A DNA stretch of 64,000 nt from Corallococcus sp. AS-1-6. GTDB taxonomy: Bacteria > Myxococcota > Myxococcia > Myxococcales > Myxococcaceae. The stretch spans positions 62,001 to 126,000 of the forward strand of contig NZ_JAIQDE010000017.1 of the NCBI RefSeq assembly GCF_020037015.1, read 5' to 3'. Below the pieces are notes generated by a model that was not told the origin of the DNA, did not search any database, and worked only from the letters and a program-made list of their open reading frames with translations. Made by a program: the position numbers and the translations under genes. Positions 44,719 to 53,618 of the stretch are shown in pieces. Numbering within the stretch: position 1 is the first letter of the stretch; every line of letters begins with the position of its first letter.

Positions 44719-44982
44719 CCACGTTTCATTTTCATTCAATAATGAATAAGCAATCTATGTGTAGATTGCATTGTGGGTCGAGCGCTTGGGCGGGACGAGG
44801 CGGAGAGGCGCGGGGACTCTTCCTGGGATGAATGGCGGGCGCCTGGATGGTCGCTCCGCGCAAGAAGAGCGGGCGAAATTCGGAGGGCCTCTGGCCGGGC
44901 GGGCGCACGCTAGTAAGTGGTGCGACACCGGAGGGCCACTCGGGGCGGGGACGCGCGTCCGGCGCGTGTTATGGAACCGGCC
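44595..44982. promoter_or_regulatory. 388-base divergent spacer between the TA operon and hemL
   Basis: The left 180 bases are strikingly AT-rich for this genome and hold the repeats listed separately. The right half (44780-44982) returns to normal GC and contains no supported gene. The AT-rich part is likely the TA promoter; that part ends abruptly near 44770, possibly the edge of an inserted block. Confidence 0.5.
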
Positions 44983-46278
44983 ATGAAACACGCTCAAAGC
45001 CAGGCCCTCTTCGCCCGTGCGCAGGCGCGCATCCCGGGTGGCGTGAACTCTCCGGTGCGTGCCTTCCGCGGCGTGGGAGGCGACCCCGTCTTCTTCAAGG
45101 AAGGCTCCGGTGCGTGGCTCACCGACGTGGACGGCAACCGCTACGTGGACCTGGTGGGAAGCTGGGGCCCGCTCATCCTGGGCCACGCGTACCCGCCCAT
45201 CGTGGAGGCCATCCTGGAGGCCGCGCGGCGCGGCACCACGTTCGGCGCGCCCGTCGCCTCGGAGGTGGAGTTCGCGGAGCTGCTCTGCGCCACGGTGCCC
45301 TCCGTGGAGAAGGTGCGCCTGGTCTCCAGCGGCACCGAGGCCACGGTGGCCGCCATCCGCGTGGCGCGCGGCTTCACCGGCCGCGACTACATCCTCAAGT
45401 TCGAGGGCTGCTTCCACGGCGCGGGTGACCCGTTCCTCGTGAAGGCGGGCAGCGGCGTGGAGACCCTGGGCCTGCCGGACTCGCCGGGCGTGCCCGCCGC
45501 GCTGGCGTCGCTCACGCTCACCGCGCCCTTCAACGACCTGGAGGCCGTGGAGCGCATCTTCAAAGAGAAGGGCCAGGACATCGCCTGCGCCATCATCGAG
45601 CCCGTGGTGGGCAACATGGGCGTGCTGGTGCCTCGCCCCGGCTACCTCGAAGGGCTGCAGAAGCTCTGCCAGAAGCACGGCGTGCTCTTCGTGCTGGATG
45701 AGGTGATGACGGGCTTCCGGCTGGCTCGCGGCGGCGCGCAGGAGCTGTACGGGCTCAAGCCGGACCTGACCACCATGGCCAAGGTGGTGGGCGGCGGCAT
45801 GCCGCTGGGCGCGTACGGCGGCCGGCGCGACATCATGGCGAAGGTGGCGCCGGAGGGGCCCGTGTACCAGTCCGGCACGCTGTCCGGGAACCCGGTGGCG
45901 GTGGCGGCGGGCCTGGCGTGCTTGAAGGCGCTGGCGGCGCCGGGGACGTACTCGCGGCTGGAGCAGTTGGGCCTGCTGCTGGAGGAGGGCTTCCGCGCGG
46001 AGGCGAAGGCGGCGGGCGTGCCGGTGACGGTGAACCGCGTGGGCAGCATGCTCACGGTGTTCTTCACGGCGGAGCCGGTGTTCGACTACGCGTCCGCGAA
46101 GAAGGCGGACACGGCGAAGTTCGGGCGCTTCTTCCACGCGATGCTGCAAGAAGGCGTGTACCTGCCGCCCAGCCAGTTCGAGGCGGCGTTCGTGTCGCTG
46201 GCCATCGGCGAGCCGGAGGTGGCGCACGTGCTCGCCGCGGCCCGCAAGGCGTTCCGCGCGCTTGGCGACGCCCGTTGA
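44983..46278 (+). CDS. hemL: Glutamate-1-semialdehyde 2,1-aminomutase
   Basis: 431 residues from ATG 44983 (MKHAQSQALF); an in-frame ATG at 44971 would add four. It converts glutamate-1-semialdehyde to 5-aminolevulinate in the C5 tetrapyrrole pathway. Class III aminotransferase PLP fold: IPGGVNSPVRAFRGVGG near the start, VSSGTEATVAAIRVARG, DEVMTGFRLA and the PLP-Lys region TTMAKVVGGGMPLGAYGG. The length fits the 420-430 residue family norm. Its stop overlaps the start of the kinase gene by 17 bases. Confidence 0.95.
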   Translation: MKHAQSQALFARAQARIPGGVNSPVRAFRGVGGDPVFFKEGSGAWLTDVDGNRYVDLVGSWGPLILGHAYPPIVEAILEAARRGTTFGAPVASEVEFAELLCATVPSVEKVRLVSSGTEATVAAIRVARGFTGRDYILKFEGCFHGAGDPFLVKAGSGVETLGLPDSPGVPAALASLTLTAPFNDLEAVERIFKEKGQDIACAIIEPVVGNMGVLVPRPGYLEGLQKLCQKHGVLFVLDEVMTGFRLARGGAQELYGLKPDLTTMAKVVGGGMPLGAYGGRRDIMAKVAPEGPVYQSGTLSGNPVAVAAGLACLKALAAPGTYSRLEQLGLLLEEGFRAEAKAAGVPVTVNRVGSMLTVFFTAEPVFDYASAKKADTAKFGRFFHAMLQEGVYLPPSQFEAAFVSLAIGEPEVAHVLAAARKAFRALGDAR

Positions 46279-48865
46279 ACCCGAGGCCCTGAGCGGGCCC
46301 GTGCGCTTCGGCCCCTACACCCTCGTGCGCCGCATTGGCGCCGGGGGGATGGGGGAGGTCTTCCTCGCGCGCGAGGAGGGCGTGGGGCGCGCGGTGGTGG
46401 TGAAGAAGGTGCTGCCGGGGCTGGTGGACAGCCGGCAGTTCGTGGGCCGCTTCCGCGACGAGGCCCGCGTGGTGGTGCGGCTGGCGCACCCGAACATCGC
46501 CCGCGTGTACGCGATGGGCGAGGTGGACGGGCAGTTGTTCCTCGCCATGGAGTACGTGCTGGGCAAGACGCTCAGCCGGCTCGCGTACCGCCTGCGGCAG
46601 CGTCAGCGGATGATGCCCCTGGGGCCGCTGCTCCAGATGGGCATCCGGCTGTGCGAGGGCCTGGCGTACGCGCACGACGCGACGGACGAGGCGGGGCACC
46701 CGCTGCACCTGGTGCACCGCGACCTGTCCCCCGCGAACGTGTGCGTGAGCTACGCGGGCGAGGTGAAGATCATCGACTTCGGCGCGGCGCAGTCCACGCT
46801 GAAGGAGCAGCAGACGGCGCCGCGCGTGGTGATTGGCAACCTCACGTACATGGCGCCGGAGCAGGCCCGCAAGCGCACGGTGGACCGCAGGGCGGACCTG
46901 TACGCGGTGGGCGTGGTGCTGTGGGAGCTGTTCTCGTGGAAGCCGCTGTCGCAGCGGGGGGACCCGCTGGAGCGCTGGCGGCGCGCGGCCTATCCGCAGT
47001 GGGAGCCGGCGGGGCGCTACCGGCCGGACCTGCCGCGCGCGGTGGACGCGTTCCTGGCGCGCGCGCTGGCGTCCGAGCCGAACGACCGCTTCCCCACGGC
47101 CACGGCCATGGCGGAGGCGCTGGGCGCGCTGAAGGAGAAGCTGGCGCCCAACGTGACGGACCAGGACCTGGTGCGGTTGATGTCGGCGGCCTTCCCGCGC
47201 GAGAAGGTCATCGAACAGCAGATGCTGGACGACCTGTTGCGCGAGCAGCCCGAGCGCGCGAGCACGCGTCAGGAGTTTCCGTCCGTGCTCGCGCCTCCCG
47301 GCGCCATGGACGCGGCGGAGGCGCTCCGGGCACAGGAGGACATCGCGACGGAGGCGCTGGACGCGGCGAGGCTGCGGCAGGCGGAGGGCGCGGGCCCGGA
47401 GAGCCCTCGCGCGGGCCTGGAGCCCGGAGCGCGGGGCGCCTCGAAGCCACCGCCGCCGGAGCACTCCTCCGTGGGCGAGCGGACCGAGGCCCTGGACGCG
47501 GCGAAGGTGGAGCAGGCGCTGCGCGCGGCGGCGGAGGCGCAGCGGCTCCGGGCGGAGTCCGGCGACGCGGCGGAGCTGCCGCGCAAGGCGCCTCCGGCGC
47601 GGCTGCACAACCTGGAAATCACCATGGATGCCTGGCTGCCAGGCATTGGCGCCGCGGAGCCCACCACGCCGGGACTTCCTCCCCAGACCCCGGCGGCGGC
47701 ATCCCCGCCATGGACTCCCGGGCCCGGCGAGGACGAGGCCACTCCCCAGGAGGCCCCCGGCCCCTTGGAGTCCCGTGGGGGCCCGGGCTCCGAGGACACC
47801 ACCGACCCCGGGGAGCGCACGCCCGCGCCCACGGAGTCCTCCTCGGGCAGGCAGGCCGCGGTGGAAGAACCGTCCCGGCCGGATTGGAATCCGGACGCGG
47901 ACGCGAAAGACTCCGCTCCACACCTTCGAGCGTCTCACAGTGAGGGGCCCCCCCCGGCCCCGGAGGACTCACCGATGCAGAACCGCCCCTCGCGCCCGGG
48001 CTGGACTCCCGGCGCAGGCAGTGAGGACTCCACCACCAACGAGCGGCCCGCGCGCAAGAGCGCCACGGGCCTTCCCGCCGCCGGCAAGGGCGGCTGGACC
48101 CCGGGCTCCGGCGAGGACGACGCCACCGAGGGCGCCGGCCCCATGGCTTCGCGCCCGGACATGGACGACGACGCGGACGACGAGGGCACCGACGTCGACA
48201 AGCCCGGCCGCCCGAAGGCGAACGCAGCGCCGCGTGCCCCCGCATCCCAGCCCCGTCCGCAGACCTCGGTGGGGCCCGCGCCGCAGTCGCGTCCCGCTGC
48301 CTCCGTGGGCGCCGCCCCCCAGGCGCGTCCCGCGGAGGCGTTCCCGGACGCCACCCGCCCCATGTCCCAGGACGAGCTGCCGGTGCCCTGGACGCCGCAG
48401 GGCGCGGGCGAGGCCACCGAGGCCCTGGAGGCCGCGAAGATCTTCGGCGCCCTGTCCCAGACGACGGGCAACATGCCGGCCTACCTGGACGAGAAGGCCA
48501 CCCCCTACGTCCCGCCCAAGGAGGCCCCGCGCCGCCAGGCCCCCGTCGTGGACGAACGGCCCCACGAGACGCGCCCCATGCAGGTGCGCACCAAGACGCG
48601 CGAGACGCTCGTGGGCTACGACATGGACATCTCCGAGGCGCTCCGGCAAGCGGAGCTGAAGCGCCGCGAAGCCGAGCTCGCCGCCCAGAAGCGCGACAAG
48701 AAGAAGCCCGTGAAGAAGGCCCCGGGCGGCAACCCGCTCCAGGGCCTGTGGCCCCTCCCGCCCCAGTACCGCTTCTGGGCCATGCTCCTGGTGGTGGCCC
48801 TGGCGTGCGGCCTGGGCTTCGGCGTGATGTGGCTCTTGCTGAGCGGCGGCGAAGGCGGCGCCTGA
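46262..48865 (+). CDS. Membrane-anchored Ser/Thr protein kinase with repetitive linker
   Basis: 867 residues from TTG 46262; a GTG at 46301 is an alternative. Hanks-type kinase in residues about 15-285: GAGGMGEV (P-loop), VVVKK (Lys), HRDLSPANV (catalytic loop), DFGAA (a Gly-containing DFG) and [10 protein letters not shown] linker of about 530 residues is low complexity and contains repeated blocks like WTPGxGxEDxT and TEALxAAKxxxAL. A single membrane helix lies near residues 835-855 ([20 protein letters not shown]), leaving almost no extracellular part. The kinase is cytosolic and tail-anchored. FHA regulators such as the one at 17293 could be readers. Confidence 0.9.
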   Translation: MATPVEPEALSGPVRFGPYTLVRRIGAGGMGEVFLAREEGVGRAVVVKKVLPGLVDSRQFVGRFRDEARVVVRLAHPNIARVYAMGEVDGQLFLAMEYVLGKTLSRLAYRLRQRQRMMPLGPLLQMGIRLCEGLAYAHDATDEAGHPLHLVHRDLSPANVCVSYAGEVKIIDFGAAQSTLKEQQTAPRVVIGNLTYMAPEQARKRTVDRRADLYAVGVVLWELFSWKPLSQRGDPLERWRRAAYPQWEPAGRYRPDLPRAVDAFLARALASEPNDRFPTATAMAEALGALKEKLAPNVTDQDLVRLMSAAFPREKVIEQQMLDDLLREQPERASTRQEFPSVLAPPGAMDAAEALRAQEDIATEALDAARLRQAEGAGPESPRAGLEPGARGASKPPPPEHSSVGERTEALDAAKVEQALRAAAEAQRLRAESGDAAELPRKAPPARLHNLEITMDAWLPGIGAAEPTTPGLPPQTPAAASPPWTPGPGEDEATPQEAPGPLESRGGPGSEDTTDPGERTPAPTESSSGRQAAVEEPSRPDWNPDADAKDSAPHLRASHSEGPPPAPEDSPMQNRPSRPGWTPGAGSEDSTTNERPARKSATGLPAAGKGGWTPGSGEDDATEGAGPMASRPDMDDDADDEGTDVDKPGRPKANAAPRAPASQPRPQTSVGPAPQSRPAASVGAAPQARPAEAFPDATRPMSQDELPVPWTPQGAGEATEALEAAKIFGALSQTTGNMPAYLDEKATPYVPPKEAPRRQAPVVDERPHETRPMQVRTKTRETLVGYDMDISEALRQAELKRREAELAAQKRDKKKPVKKAPGGNPLQGLWPLPPQYRFWAMLLVVALACGLGFGVMWLLLSGGEGGA

Positions 48866-49735
48866 TCAGTCCAGCGCCGGCAGCCGGTACTGGACGCCCA
48901 GCGACACGGTGGCGGTGCTCAGCCAGTTGCTCGTGAAGCCGTCGCCGAACTCGTCGTCGTTGTCGTCCGAGGTGCCTCGCGCGCCGCCGCCCAGGTAGCG
49001 CAGGTTGAGGAACACGTCGATCTGCTCGGTGACGCGCACGCCGCCGCGCAGGCTCGCGTCCAGCAGCGCGCCCGTGGTGGCCGAGTCGCTGTCGCCGTTG
49101 ATGATGGCCGCCGGCGCGTAGCTGCCATCCGCCTCCAGCCCCACCCACCAGTTCTGGCTCAACGGCCAGCGCACGCGCACCTTGAGCAGCGGCACCGGCC
49201 CCACGTCCCGGCTGGTCCGCCGCAGGGTGCCGTCCGCGGAGGTGAAGACGAACGTCGCGTTGCGGAGCTGGAGCGAGGCGCCCACGGACAGCTCGCGCTC
49301 GGGGCCGCCGAGCAAATCGTAGAGGTAGCTGGCCCGGTAGAACGGGAACGCGTAGCGCACGTCCAGCGGCGTGTTCTCCGGGAACGTGAGCTCGTCAATC
49401 GTGACGTCCCGCCGCAGCACGACCTGCGTCTGGATGTCCAACGGCTGCACCAGGAACACCAGCGTGTGCCGCCCGCGCAGGGACAGCTCCGCGCTCAGGC
49501 GCACGAACGTGTAGAGGTTGTCCTGCCCGCCGTCCTCCGGGAAGCGGAAGAGGGTGCCGTCGCTCCCCTGACGCAGGCTGTGCGCCAGGACGTCCAGGAA
49601 GCCCAGCTCCGCCACCGCGCGCAGCTCCACGCGCGGCGCCTCCTTGCGCGGCGCGTCCTCCGCCGCGCGAGCGGAGCCCGCCATCCCGAACAGCCACGCC
49701 ACCACCCCTGCCAACACGGCCTGCGACCCGCGCAT
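48866..49735 (-). CDS. Outer-membrane-type beta-barrel protein
   Basis: 289 residues from ATG 49735. A Sec signal (MRGSQAVLAGVVAWLFGMAGSARA) is followed by alternating beta strands (VELRAVAELGFLDVL, TLVFLVQPLDIQ, ATFVFTSADGTL, KVRVRWPLSQNWWVGLEADG, VTEQIDVFLNLRYLGGG) and a final TATVSLGVQYRLPAL; the C-terminal aromatic/hydrophobic pattern is only weakly barrel-like. The order suggests an outer-membrane barrel or periplasmic beta protein. No family is recognised. The stop TGA abuts the kinase stop in TGATCA. Confidence 0.65.
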   Translation of the reverse strand: MRGSQAVLAGVVAWLFGMAGSARAAEDAPRKEAPRVELRAVAELGFLDVLAHSLRQGSDGTLFRFPEDGGQDNLYTFVRLSAELSLRGRHTLVFLVQPLDIQTQVVLRRDVTIDELTFPENTPLDVRYAFPFYRASYLYDLLGGPERELSVGASLQLRNATFVFTSADGTLRRTSRDVGPVPLLKVRVRWPLSQNWWVGLEADGSYAPAAIINGDSDSATTGALLDASLRGGVRVTEQIDVFLNLRYLGGGARGTSDDNDDEFGDGFTSNWLSTATVSLGVQYRLPALD

Positions 49736-49841
49736 CGTCTTCCCCTGGGAAGTGCATCCTCGAGGCCGGCAGCAGACGCGACCGGGACGCGCGAAGGGGA
49801 CTTTCGAGCGGGGACTGTTCACTCCCGCGCGCACCGCTGCG

Positions 49842-52502
49842 TCAGGCGCCCGTCAGGGGCAGGGGCGGCGCCACCGGCGGCTCCAGCGGCAGGAAGAGGC
49901 GGAAGATGGTGCCCCTGCCCGTCTCCGGCGCGTCCAGCGACACCTGGCCCACGTGCGAGTCGATGATGCGCTTCACCACGGCGAGCCCCAGCCCGGTGCC
50001 CTGGGCCTTGGTGGTGAAGAAGGGCTCGAAGACGCGCGCGCGCAGCTCCGCCGGGATGCCCGGCCCCGTGTCGGAGATCTCCACCTGCACGCCGGGCCGG
50101 TCCATCCACGCCTTGCGCGCCACCACGCGCAGCGTGCCGCCCTGGGGCAGCATGGCCTGCACGGCGTTGAGCGCCACGTTGAGGAAGCACTGGCGGATGA
50201 GCCGCTCGTCCACCGTCACCGGCGGCACGTCCTCCTCCATCACCCACTCCACCCGCACCGGCGGCGGCGAGGTGCCGCCCACGTCGGAGAGCGCGCTGCC
50301 CACCGCCTCCTCCAGCAACTGCGTCACCGACACCGGGTACAGGTGCGGCGACGGAGGCCGCGCGAACGTGAGCAGGTCCGCGACGATGCGGTTGAGCCGG
50401 TCCGCCTCCTCCCCCACGATGTCCACCAGCGGGAGGGCCGGGCTCTCCGGCCCGATGATGCGGCGGATGGTGGCCACCGAGTTGAAGATGGCGCCCAGGG
50501 GGTTGCGCACCTCGTGGGCCACCACCGCGGACAGCTCGCCCAGCGCCACCAGCCGCTCGCGGTTCACCAACTGCTCCTGCGCGCGCGCCAGCTCCGCGTA
50601 GCTCTGCTTCAAGTCCTCCACCAGCCGCGCGCCCTCCAGCGCCAGCGACAACTGGTTGGCGATGGCGTCCGCGCGCTCCAGCTCCGCGGGCGTGAAGCGG
50701 CGGGGCCGGCGCGTCTCCACCATCACCGCCACGCCCACCATCTGGTCGTGCACGGCGAGCGGCAGCACCATGTAGGCCAGGGCCTCCGCGGCGCGGCGCA
50801 GCTCGTCGTCCACCCGCGTCTCCAGCCGCGCGTCCTCCACCCGGAGCGGCTGGCGCGTGCGGAACACCTGGCCCGCGAGCGAATCCGACGACAGGTCCAG
50901 CGGCACGTGGCGCCCCACCAGCTCCGGGTGGCTGCCCGTCGCCGCGCGGATGGCCAGCCTTTCGCCCTGGGCGTCCGGCAGCAGCACGTACGCGTCCGGC
51001 ACGTCCACGATGCGCGCCAGGCTGGTGACGCCCGTGGCCAGCAGCCGGTCCAGCTCCAGCGTGGCCGCCAGCGCCTTGCCCACCTCGTGCATCAGCGCCA
51101 GGTCCTCCGCCCGGCCGCGCACCTCGTCCAGCAGCCGGTGGGATTCAATGGCCGCCGCGAAGTGCGTGCCCATGGCCTGGAGCGTCTCCACCTCCAGCGC
51201 GGTGAGCCGGCGGCGCGCGTGGAACAGCACGCTCAACGTGCCCACGCCGCGCGAGCGCACCCGCAGCGGCACCGACACCAGCGTCTGGAACGCCAGCGCC
51301 CGCAGCGCGTCGCGCGTGGGCGCGGGGCACGTCTCCGCGTCCAGCACCTGCACCGCGTCCGGCATCCCGCCCGGGCGGGGCAGCGACCCCAGCCGCGCGC
51401 GGCGCACGCGCGCCACCGCGTCCTCGGACAGGCCTCGCGCGTAGACGAGCTCCAGCGGCTCGCTCGACTCGTGCCGCGTGTCCGCGGGCAGCAGCAGGCA
51501 CACCGCGTCGCAGCCCAGCAGGCCGGAGATCTCCTCCGTGCCGGAGCCGAAGAAGGCGCGCGGGTGCGGCGCGGACGCGGCCTGTGACGCCAGCCGCCCC
51601 AGCGCGGTGAGCGCCGTCGCGCGCACGCTCAGCCGCTGGATGGTGCGCGCCGCGTCCAGCGCGGAGGACACCTGCTGGCCGAACAGCCGCACCGCGGCCA
51701 CGTCCTCCTCGCTCAGCCAGTCCGCGGCCAGCACCAGCATGGCCATGGGCGCGTTCTCCACGTCGATGCGCACGCCCACCGCCCGGTGCGTCTCCACGCG
51801 CCGGAACACCGCCAGCACCACGTCCATGCGCGCTTCGGACACGAACCGGGACGCCTCCACGCCCAGGTCCTCCACCCACGCATCCCCGTCCCGCCAGGTG
51901 CGCACCAGCGCGGGCGACCAGCCGCCCGGGGCCTCCACCCGCACGCGGCCTCCCAGCGACGGCGCGTGCGGCACCAGCCGGGGGGACAGCCCCGCCACGG
52001 ACAGCTCCACGCCCACGCCCCGGGGCGTCAGCCACGCGAAGCCCAGCTCCAGCGCCTCCAGCCCCCGGAACACCTCCTCGCGCACCGCGTCCTCGGAGTG
52101 CAGCGCGCGCACCGCGCCCCCCAACTCCGCCAGCCGCCGCAGCACCATCCGGCGGCGGACCCGGGACGTCACGTCCCGCACCTGCACCACCCAATCCCTG
52201 GCATGCGGGTGCACCGTCAGCTCCACGCGCATCCCGTGATTGCCCACGGCCAGCCACGCCTCGTAGGTGCCCGCCACGGGCGAAGACCCCAGCCGCCGCG
52301 CCAGCCGGTCCGCGGGGTCCTCCAGCGGCCCGGGCTCCCACAGCAGCGTCGTGACGGGCCTTCCCAGCAGGTGCTCGCGCGCGAGGCCCAGCAGGCGGGA
52401 CAGCGCGGCGTTGGTGTGGATGAGCAGGCCGTCCCGAAGCACGAACACGCCCAGGGGCATGTCGTCGAAGAGGCGGTACACCGCCTCCGGCTCCTCGGAA
52501 AC
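49842..52502 (-). CDS. Orphan PAS-GAF histidine kinase
   Basis: 886 residues from GTG 52502 (VSEEPEAVYRLFDD); the frame is open upstream to 52613. Domains in order: PAS (about 5-120, ending QVRDVTSRVRRR), three GAF-like modules (about 135-640), HisKA with LGELSAVVAHEVRNPLGAI near 670, and HATPase_c with ADLLTFARPP, CFLNVALNAVQAMLP, DTGPGIP and GTGLGLAVVKRI. It is cytosolic and has no adjacent response regulator. It diverges from the RiPP cluster, but no evidence links it to that cluster's control. Confidence 0.92.
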   Translation of the reverse strand, partial: VSEEPEAVYRLFDDMPLGVFVLRDGLLIHTNAALSRLLGLAREHLLGRPVTTLLWEPGPLEDPADRLARRLGSSPVAGTYEAWLAVGNHGMRVELTVHPHARDWVVQVRDVTSRVRRRMVLRRLAELGGAVRALHSEDAVREEVFRGLEALELGFAWLTPRGVGVELSVAGLSPRLVPHAPSLGGRVRVEAPGGWSPALVRTWRDGDAWVEDLGVEASRFVSEARMDVVLAVFRRVETHRAVGVRIDVENAPMAMLVLAADWLSEEDVAAVRLFGQQVSSALDAARTIQRLSVRATALTALGRLASQAASAPHPRAFFGSGTEEISGLLGCDAVCLLLPADTRHESSEPLELVYARGLSEDAVARVRRARLGSLPRPGGMPDAVQVLDAETCPAPTRDALRALAFQTLVSVPLRVRSRGVGTLSVLFHARRRLTALEVETLQAMGTHFAAAIESHRLLDEVRGRAEDLALMHEVGKALAATLELDRLLATGVTSLARIVDVPDAYVLLPDAQGERLAIRAATGSHPELVGRHVPLDLSSDSLAGQVFRTRQPLRVEDARLETRVDDELRRAAEALAYMVLPLAVHDQMVGVAVMVETRRPRRFTPAELERADAIANQLSLALEGARLVEDLKQSYAELARAQEQLVNRERLVALGELSAVVAHEVRNPLGAIFNSVATIRRIIGPESPALPLVDIVGEEADRLNRIVADLLTFARPPSPHLYPVSVTQLLEEAVGSALSDVGGTSPPPVRVEWVMEEDVPPVTVDERLIRQCFLNVALNAVQAMLPQGGTLRVVARKAWMDRPGVQVEISDTGPGIPAELRARVFEPFFTTKAQGTGLGLAVVKRIIDSHVGQVSLDAPETGRGTIFRLFLPLEPPVAPPLPLTGA

Positions 52503-52706
52503 CGTCCCCACCCGACGGTTCGTGCGCTCAGTGCTCCTCACCCCCCCACCTTCGCACCCCTGCCCCCCCGCGGTGAAGCCACCCCCGCCCGTCAATCGAC
52601 CACCAGCGCACACCCGCCGCTCCCCGCCCTGGAGCGGCGCGGCGCCTCACGACCCGGCACGTTCTCAAACCCTCTCATGATGCCCCAACCTGAATCCTTG
52701 CATGTA

Positions 52707-52735
52707 TTGACAGGGTTTATGAGAACACCTAGAAA
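52707..52735 (+). promoter_or_regulatory. Near-consensus sigma-70 promoter upstream of the PqqD-like gene
   Basis: TTGACA at 52707-52712 is a perfect -35; 17 bases later TAGAAA (52730-52735) matches 4 of 6 bases of the -10. It is 39 bases before the TTG start of the PqqD-like gene, in a locally AT-rich spacer. The likely start site is near 52742-52745. Confidence 0.6.
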
Positions 52736-52773
52736 CATGGAAATGTGACAGTGCGGTTTCAAAGGGGAATGTC

Positions 52774-53052
52774 TTGAACCTGCCCCACGCGGCTTCCGGC
52801 GTCATCGTCCAGCAGCAAGGTGAAGCCTTCTTCCTCCTGGATACGGAGGGCGGTGAGGTCTTCCGGGTGAACGAGACCGCCGCGCGCATCTTCGAGCTGT
52901 GCCAGGGCGACACGTCCCTGGAGGGAGCGGTGGCGTCGCTGGCGCTCCGGCTGGGCGCCGCGGGCCAGGAGGAGGCCATCCGCGCGGACGTCCAGCGCAC
53001 CGTGACGCAGTTCCAGGAGCTGGGGCTGTGCGAGCCCTCGCGCCCCGTCTGA
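52774..53052 (+). CDS. PqqD-family RiPP recognition protein
   Basis: 92 residues from TTG 52774; AAAGGGG at 52761-52767 is 6 bases upstream. PqqD proteins bind precursor leader peptides (RRE fold) and present them to modifying enzymes. The order of structural elements fits: FFLLDTEGGEVFRVNETAARI (strands then helix 1), then LEGAVASLALRLG, and RADVQRTVTQFQELGLCEP (helix 3 and end). Most PqqD relatives have the L-x-N-x-x-A-x-x-I/L pattern seen here as VNETAARIFEL. It is the first gene of the RiPP-type cluster and has its own promoter. Confidence 0.85.
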   Translation: MNLPHAASGVIVQQQGEAFFLLDTEGGEVFRVNETAARIFELCQGDTSLEGAVASLALRLGAAGQEEAIRADVQRTVTQFQELGLCEPSRPV

Positions 53053-53291
53053 CCTTCGCCGTCCGCTGAAGCGCCTTTTTGCCCTCGTGAGAGGGACAGG
53101 CCGGGCCATGTCCCGAGCCTTGGGAATCCCGTGTGCCCGGGCCGCCCCGGGTGCGCGTGATGCCAGACGTGAGACGTGTTTTCACGGCTGGAGTGAAGCA
53201 CCGGAGTGTTGGCAGGCAATGTCAGACCCCCTGTCCACACTCCGCCATGTTTCACCGCAGTGAACGCAGCAAATCACCCAGGAGAAGCACC
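53053..53291. promoter_or_regulatory. 239-base spacer before the precursor genes
   Basis: No gene is seen. CCCGGGCCGCCCCGGGTG (near 53133-53151) is self-complementary and may form a terminator after the PqqD-like gene. TTGGCA near 53209 followed by weak downstream hexamers could be a promoter for the precursors but is not convincing. The precursors might have separate transcription. Confidence 0.35.
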
Positions 53292-53393
53292 ATGTACATC
53301 CAGTCCCAGATCGTCCGCGTGTCCGCGTCGTCCGACAAGTGCACCTGCTCCAACGGCATGGTCATCGCCGCGACGACCGTGAGCGCGGAGTAG
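53292..53393 (+). CDS. Putative RiPP precursor peptide 1
   Basis: 33 residues; AGGAG at 53280-53284 is 7 bases before ATG 53292. The N-terminus MYIQSQIVRVSASSDKCTCS leads to NGMVIAATTVSAE. It is a near-duplicate of the next small gene in its first 23 residues (20 identical). The conserved D-K-C-T-C-S-N-G-M block contains the only two Cys, in a CxC arrangement. The tail is short and ends in AE in both copies. There is no signal peptide and no membrane helix. With a PqqD-like protein, an MNIO and a protease nearby, it is best read as a modification substrate. Confidence 0.75.
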   Translation: MYIQSQIVRVSASSDKCTCSNGMVIAATTVSAE

Positions 53394-53442
53394 TCGCTCC
53401 CGTCGTTTCCCAACTCCAGACATCCATCCCAGGAGAACCACC

Positions 53443-53538
53443 ATGTACATCCAGTCCGAGATCGTCCGCGTTTCCGCCGCCACCGACAAGTGCACCTGCT
53501 CCAACGGCATGGGCACCGTGATCGTCATCGCGGAGTAA
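53443..53538 (+). CDS. Putative RiPP precursor peptide 2
   Basis: 31 residues; AGGAG at 53431-53435 is 7 bases before ATG 53443. It shares with precursor 1 the block MYIQSxIVRVSAxxDKCTCS and NGM, then diverges (GTVIVIAE). The differences are Q6E, S13A and S14T in the first 23 residues. The two short tails differ while the CTC motif is fixed, which suggests that modification targets the motif. It is followed directly by the hairpin at 53550-53581 and then the enzyme operon. Confidence 0.75.
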   Translation: MYIQSEIVRVSAATDKCTCSNGMGTVIVIAE

Positions 53539-53549
53539 CGCGTTTCACG

Positions 53550-53581
53550 GCCGGGAGGAGGGCCTCGGTCCTCCTCCCGGC
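53550..53581 (+). terminator. Strong hairpin after the precursor genes (terminator or attenuator)
   Basis: The left arm GCCGGGAGGAGG (53550-53561) and right arm CCTCCTCCCGGC (53570-53581) form a perfect 12-bp stem with an 8-base loop (GCCTCGGT), 12 bases after the second precursor's stop; TGTGTCTTT follows, a weak T-run. A partial terminator here would make precursor mRNA more abundant than enzyme mRNA, as is common in RiPP operons. Confidence 0.7.
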
Positions 53582-53618
53582 TGTGTCTTTCCCCGAAAGC
53601 GCCGACACGCCCCCGCCC

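Noticed and set aside
49644-51587. 647-residue plus-strand frame over the histidine kinase
   Set aside because: The composition is Arg/His/Gln-rich with no domain; the minus strand encodes a full PAS-GAF-HisKA-HATPase protein.
52503-52613. N-terminal extension of the PAS-GAF kinase to 52613
   Set aside because: The extra residues are Gly-rich and without homology; a GTG at 52502 leads straight into the PAS domain.
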